Shown here in pieces: positions 4,851 through 7,473 of a stretch of 7,473 nucleotides of DNA. The stretch covers positions 1-7,473 of the forward strand of contig JBHPCZ010000150.1 of the NCBI GenBank assembly GCA_042573625.1, in the 5' to 3' direction. Position 1 is the first letter of the stretch, and the number at the start of each line of letters is the position of its first letter. A model generated the notes under the pieces. That model ran no database searches and was not told the DNA's origin. It saw only the letters and a list, made by a program, of their open reading frames with translations. The translations under genes and the position numbers were made by a program. This DNA comes from JBHPCZ01 sp042573625 (GTDB lineage: Bacteria > Desulfobacterota > Desulfobacteria > Desulfobacterales > UBA11574).

Positions 4851-7385
4851 TTAGATTTTCAGCTCCTCTTCGTGCTCAGGTCCAAAAGGCCTGACAACGA
4901 CCAACAGTTGCGGCAACAGCGTCAGCGCGGCAATCAGAGCGATAAGCATTGCCAATCCCGTCAGGAGGCCGAAATAAATACTGGGAATAAAACTGGAGAG
5001 GGCCAGGATTGAAAAGCCGATGATGATCGTCACTGATGTATAATACATGGCGTGGCCGATGCTGCCGTGACAGCGATGAAGCGTTTGGATGTAATTTCGA
5101 TCGGTTTTGAACTCATGAGTGAACCTGTGAATATAGTGAATCGTGTTATCCACGGCAATTCCGATACTGATTGCCGCGATGGTAATGGTCATCATGTCCA
5201 GCGGAATATTCATCCAGCCCATGAAGCCAAGAACGACTCCGATGGAGAGCAGGTTGGGGAAAATGGCAATCAACGCAATTTTCAAAGACCTGAAAAGGAT
5301 CAGAAACATGCCCATCAGTGCCAGCACGACGACGCCAAGGGTCAGGATCTGTGAATTGAACAGACTCTGAAGCATGTTATTGTAAAGCAACAGCATTCCG
5401 GACAAATGCACATTTTCGGGTTTTAATCCCAGCTTATGGGTCAAATCGTGTCGGATCTGTTTCAGCAGCCTGTCCCGCTTTAATGATTTTTCAGAATCCC
5501 TGACCCGGATGGAGAAACGGAACTGATTATGCTCCACGGAGACATAGGGTTTTAAAATGATATTTCTGAAGCCGTCCGGTATTTGACTGTAAAGCAGGGC
5601 CAGCTTGAAATTGTCCAATGGTTCGCCGTTGTTTATCTTTTCAGCGATTTTCATCATTGTTCCCATCGACAGGACCTTCCCGGTTTCCGGCAGGTTGTCC
5701 AAATAATCGTGGATTTTTTTAACCTGGGCCATTTTGTCGGTGGTAAACCAATATTTATCATCGTCCTCCGTTTCTTCGAACTCGTCGAACTCGTCGAACT
5801 CGTCGAATTCATCGCTTTTTTCCCCGTCGTCAGCGGGTACAGTGATCTTATCCGGTGCTTCCGGTTTTTCCACATCGACAGTAACGTCCAGCGGGGTAGT
5901 TCCACCCAGGTTTTGATCAATAACCTTCATGCCCTGGTAAATTTCGGTGGTATCTTTAAAATAGTCGATAAAACTGTTTTCAACCACCAATCTGGAAATT
6001 CCGACAACACTGATGATAAGGATAATACAGCTGATTGCCAGAATCAACCTGCCGTGGGCTTCGGTGAATCTGGCGAAAAACGCGGTCAATGAAAAGTGTG
6101 AGCTCTTTCTGTCTCGGGGGGTATGTTTGCTGAAGAGCGACAAACAGGAAGGAAAGAGCAAAAAAGTCAAGACCAGCGATACGGAAATGCCGGCAATCAT
6201 CATCCAGCCGAAGGTGATGACCGGCAGAATGTCGCAGAGCAGCAGTGAACCAAACCCGGCGATCGTCGTCAGGGATGTGTACAGGCACGGTCTCATCATG
6301 AAACGGACGGTGTCGAGGATGAGTTTTCGTTGTTCGGTTTCCGGATTTTCGAAATGGAGTTCCCGATATCGCACGATCAGATGGATCGTAATGGCCATGG
6401 TGATGATCAGCTGCAAGGAAATAAAGTTAGACGAGATCACCGTGACCTCCCAGCCAAACAGCCCTAGAAGTCCCACCATGGAAATGGCGGAAAACGCACA
6501 GCAAAGCAGCGGTAAAAAGATCCAGCGTATTCTTCTGAAAATAATGCTGAGCGTAACGATCAGAAAAAAGAGTACGCCGAGGCCGAATATCTTCAAATCG
6601 TTCTTGATAAAACTGACCAGGTCGTCTGCGATCATGCTGACACCGCCCAGGAAAAGATCCGCGTCCTGACGGTATTTATCCATAATCGCACGGATCGCAA
6701 TAATATCCTGATGCCGGAACTCTTTCATTTTGTCCCGGTGCTTTTGAAAACGCTTCGTAACTTTTTTAAACTCAGCAGCCTCTTCGGCAGTCAGAGCGGC
6801 ATTGGATTGTTTTTGACGGAAATGATTGCGACGGTTGAGTAAATTCTGGTACTCCTCATCGATTGGAAATTTGATTTGAAGGGCGGTCGTCTTAAGGTCC
6901 GGGCTGATCAGCAGATCTTGGTAGAGGGGGCTCTCTTTGAACTCGATCCTGGCCAGTTTTCTGTCAACCGTAGGCGATTCAAGGGTCTGGACATTACTGG
7001 TCAGCTCCTTGATCGGCACGGGAGGGCTTTCCAGCAAAGGGACGTTCAGTATTGAAACGACGGACGACACCCTTTCAAGCTGTTTTAATTCATCTCGCAA
7101 CCGGGTCAGGTTTGCCAGCATTTTGTCTGAAAACAGGTCGCCTTTTGGGGCGTAAGTCAGCAATAAAAAATCTTGAAGGCTGTAACGGGAATCGATAAGT
7201 CGAGAGTAATTCAGGTCTCTGTCATTTTCCAGAACCAATGTTTCCGCTGATGCGTCTAGCTTAAAGTGCCTTGCCTGAAACCCAAGAAAAGTGACCACTG
7301 CCAGAAGACAGATAATGACGATTCCCGGCCGCTTGAGAATGACCTTGTCGTAAAAAAGGGATGGCAGGGAATACATCTTTGTCAT
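4851..7385 (-). CDS. RND superfamily (MMPL/HpnN-like) inner-membrane transporter
   Basis: An 844-residue polytopic protein with the duplicated RND layout. TM1 is at 21-37, the first large periplasmic loop at 38-265, and a block of about five membrane segments at 266-412. TM7 is at 448-465, the second periplasmic loop at 466-677, and the second five-segment block at 678-830. The second half carries ISIGIAVDNTIHYIHRF (739-755), the RND/MMPL TM10-type motif with Asp746 as the likely proton-relay residue. The equivalent first-half motif reads ITMAITIHLIVRYREL and lacks that aspartate. Loop 1 has a charged, helical, possibly coiled-coil stretch (180-240). Loop 2 contains an acidic patch with four DEF tripeptides (525-536). 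Relatives move lipids or hydrophobic compounds using the proton gradient; no adaptor or TolC gene is visible here. mlaA follows after 54 bp and an unidentified gene ends 32 bp upstream, implying an operon for envelope lipid transport. ATG 7385 has no clear Shine-Dalgarno sequence; ATG 7376 is an alternative start. Substrate is unknown. Confidence 0.9.
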   Translation of the reverse strand: MTKMYSLPSLFYDKVILKRPGIVIICLLAVVTFLGFQARHFKLDASAETLVLENDRDLNYSRLIDSRYSLQDFLLLTYAPKGDLFSDKMLANLTRLRDELKQLERVSSVVSILNVPLLESPPVPIKELTSNVQTLESPTVDRKLARIEFKESPLYQDLLISPDLKTTALQIKFPIDEEYQNLLNRRNHFRQKQSNAALTAEEAAEFKKVTKRFQKHRDKMKEFRHQDIIAIRAIMDKYRQDADLFLGGVSMIADDLVSFIKNDLKIFGLGVLFFLIVTLSIIFRRIRWIFLPLLCCAFSAISMVGLLGLFGWEVTVISSNFISLQLIITMAITIHLIVRYRELHFENPETEQRKLILDTVRFMMRPCLYTSLTTIAGFGSLLLCDILPVITFGWMMIAGISVSLVLTFLLFPSCLSLFSKHTPRDRKSSHFSLTAFFARFTEAHGRLILAISCIILIISVVGISRLVVENSFIDYFKDTTEIYQGMKVIDQNLGGTTPLDVTVDVEKPEAPDKITVPADDGEKSDEFDEFDEFDEFEETEDDDKYWFTTDKMAQVKKIHDYLDNLPETGKVLSMGTMMKIAEKINNGEPLDNFKLALLYSQIPDGFRNIILKPYVSVEHNQFRFSIRVRDSEKSLKRDRLLKQIRHDLTHKLGLKPENVHLSGMLLLYNNMLQSLFNSQILTLGVVVLALMGMFLILFRSLKIALIAIFPNLLSIGVVLGFMGWMNIPLDMMTITIAAISIGIAVDNTIHYIHRFTHEFKTDRNYIQTLHRCHGSIGHAMYYTSVTIIIGFSILALSSFIPSIYFGLLTGLAMLIALIAALTLLPQLLVVVRPFGPEHEEELKI
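5778..5813 (-). repeat. 9-nt tandem repeat encoding four DEF tripeptides in the transporter
   Basis: Four contiguous 9-nt units encode Asp-Glu-Phe. The last three are identical GACGAGTTC units; the first is the synonymous GATGAATTC. It lies in the second periplasmic loop (residues 525-536) and keeps the reading frame whatever the copy number. Nucleotide identity of the units suggests expansion by slippage. Confidence 0.95.
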
Positions 7386-7417
7386 ATTGATCGTATCAGT
7401 TGATGATAAACAGTGGT

Positions 7418-7473
7418 TTATTTGTTTTTCGGTTTTTCCATATCCAGCATCAGGTCGTCGATTGTCCCGCTGC
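7418..7473 (-). CDS. C-terminal end of an unidentified upstream gene (partial)
   Basis: On the minus strand one frame reads SGTIDDLMLDMEKPKNK and stops at TAA (7420-7418), 32 bp before the transporter start. The short spacing and shared direction suggest the preceding gene of the same operon. Seventeen residues are too few to name it. A periplasmic lipid-binding partner would fit the context, but that is conjecture. The frame in phase with the transporter is also open to the window edge, so an N-terminally longer transporter cannot be strictly excluded. Confidence 0.45.
   Translation of the reverse strand, partial: SGTIDDLMLDMEKPKNK

Noticed and set aside
5583..6092. 169-codon + strand ORF with a VELVELVE run
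   Set aside because: The run is only the reverse complement of the DEF repeat, and the ORF is antisense to the transporter.
6013..6669. 218-codon + strand ORF
   Set aside because: Antisense to the RND transporter, whose membrane segments and motifs are unmistakable; the antisense translation is biased and featureless.

Overview
The window looks like a stretch of Gram-negative bacterial chromosome. The best guess is a deltaproteobacterial (Desulfobacterota-type) genome or metagenome contig. The grounds are an outer-membrane MlaA lipoprotein, an RND-type inner-membrane transporter, moderate GC of roughly half, and the overall flavour of the FGGY kinase and thioesterase. The taxonomic call is an impression from protein family resemblance, not a search result. 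There are no rRNA or tRNA genes, CRISPR arrays, transposases or phage genes.

Region 1 (1-2688, + strand) is a damaged polyol/glycerol-3-phosphate module. The 5'-truncated C-terminal two thirds of a GlpD/GlpA-type FAD-dependent glycerol-3-phosphate dehydrogenase is followed 41 bp later by an FGGY-family carbohydrate kinase. Two anomalies affect it. The first 55 bases of the window are a 54/55 copy of an internal piece of the downstream kinase gene (1371-1425), joined in frame to the dehydrogenase. The kinase itself is broken into two overlapping reading frames at about 1811-1852, with what looks like a short deletion there. Together these suggest a local rearrangement, gene decay or an assembly or sequencing error; the sequence alone cannot decide which.

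Region 2 (2689-3265) is a gene-poor stretch of nearly 580 bp. It holds a REP-like cluster of imperfect palindromes (about 2821-2940), an AT-rich promoter candidate (2990-3018), a structured possible leader (3062-3121) and an 11-codon mini-ORF with a strong ribosome binding site in front of the next gene. Region 3 (3266-3772, +) encodes a single hotdog-fold PaaI/THEM4-like thioesterase.

Region 4 (3948-7473, - strand) is convergent with the thioesterase and reads right to left: the tail of an unidentified gene, a large RND/MMPL-type transporter (844 aa), then mlaA. Pairing an RND lipid-type exporter with the MlaA phospholipid-handling lipoprotein suggests an envelope lipid trafficking operon. 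Both proteins carry a phenylalanine-punctuated acidic segment predicted to face the periplasm. In the transporter this includes four DEF tripeptides encoded by a 9-nt tandem repeat.

I did not find a clear new defence, mobile or RNA system. The most noteworthy signals are the in-frame kinase/dehydrogenase junction at the left edge, the split kinase, and the shared acidic motif of the RND-MlaA pair.
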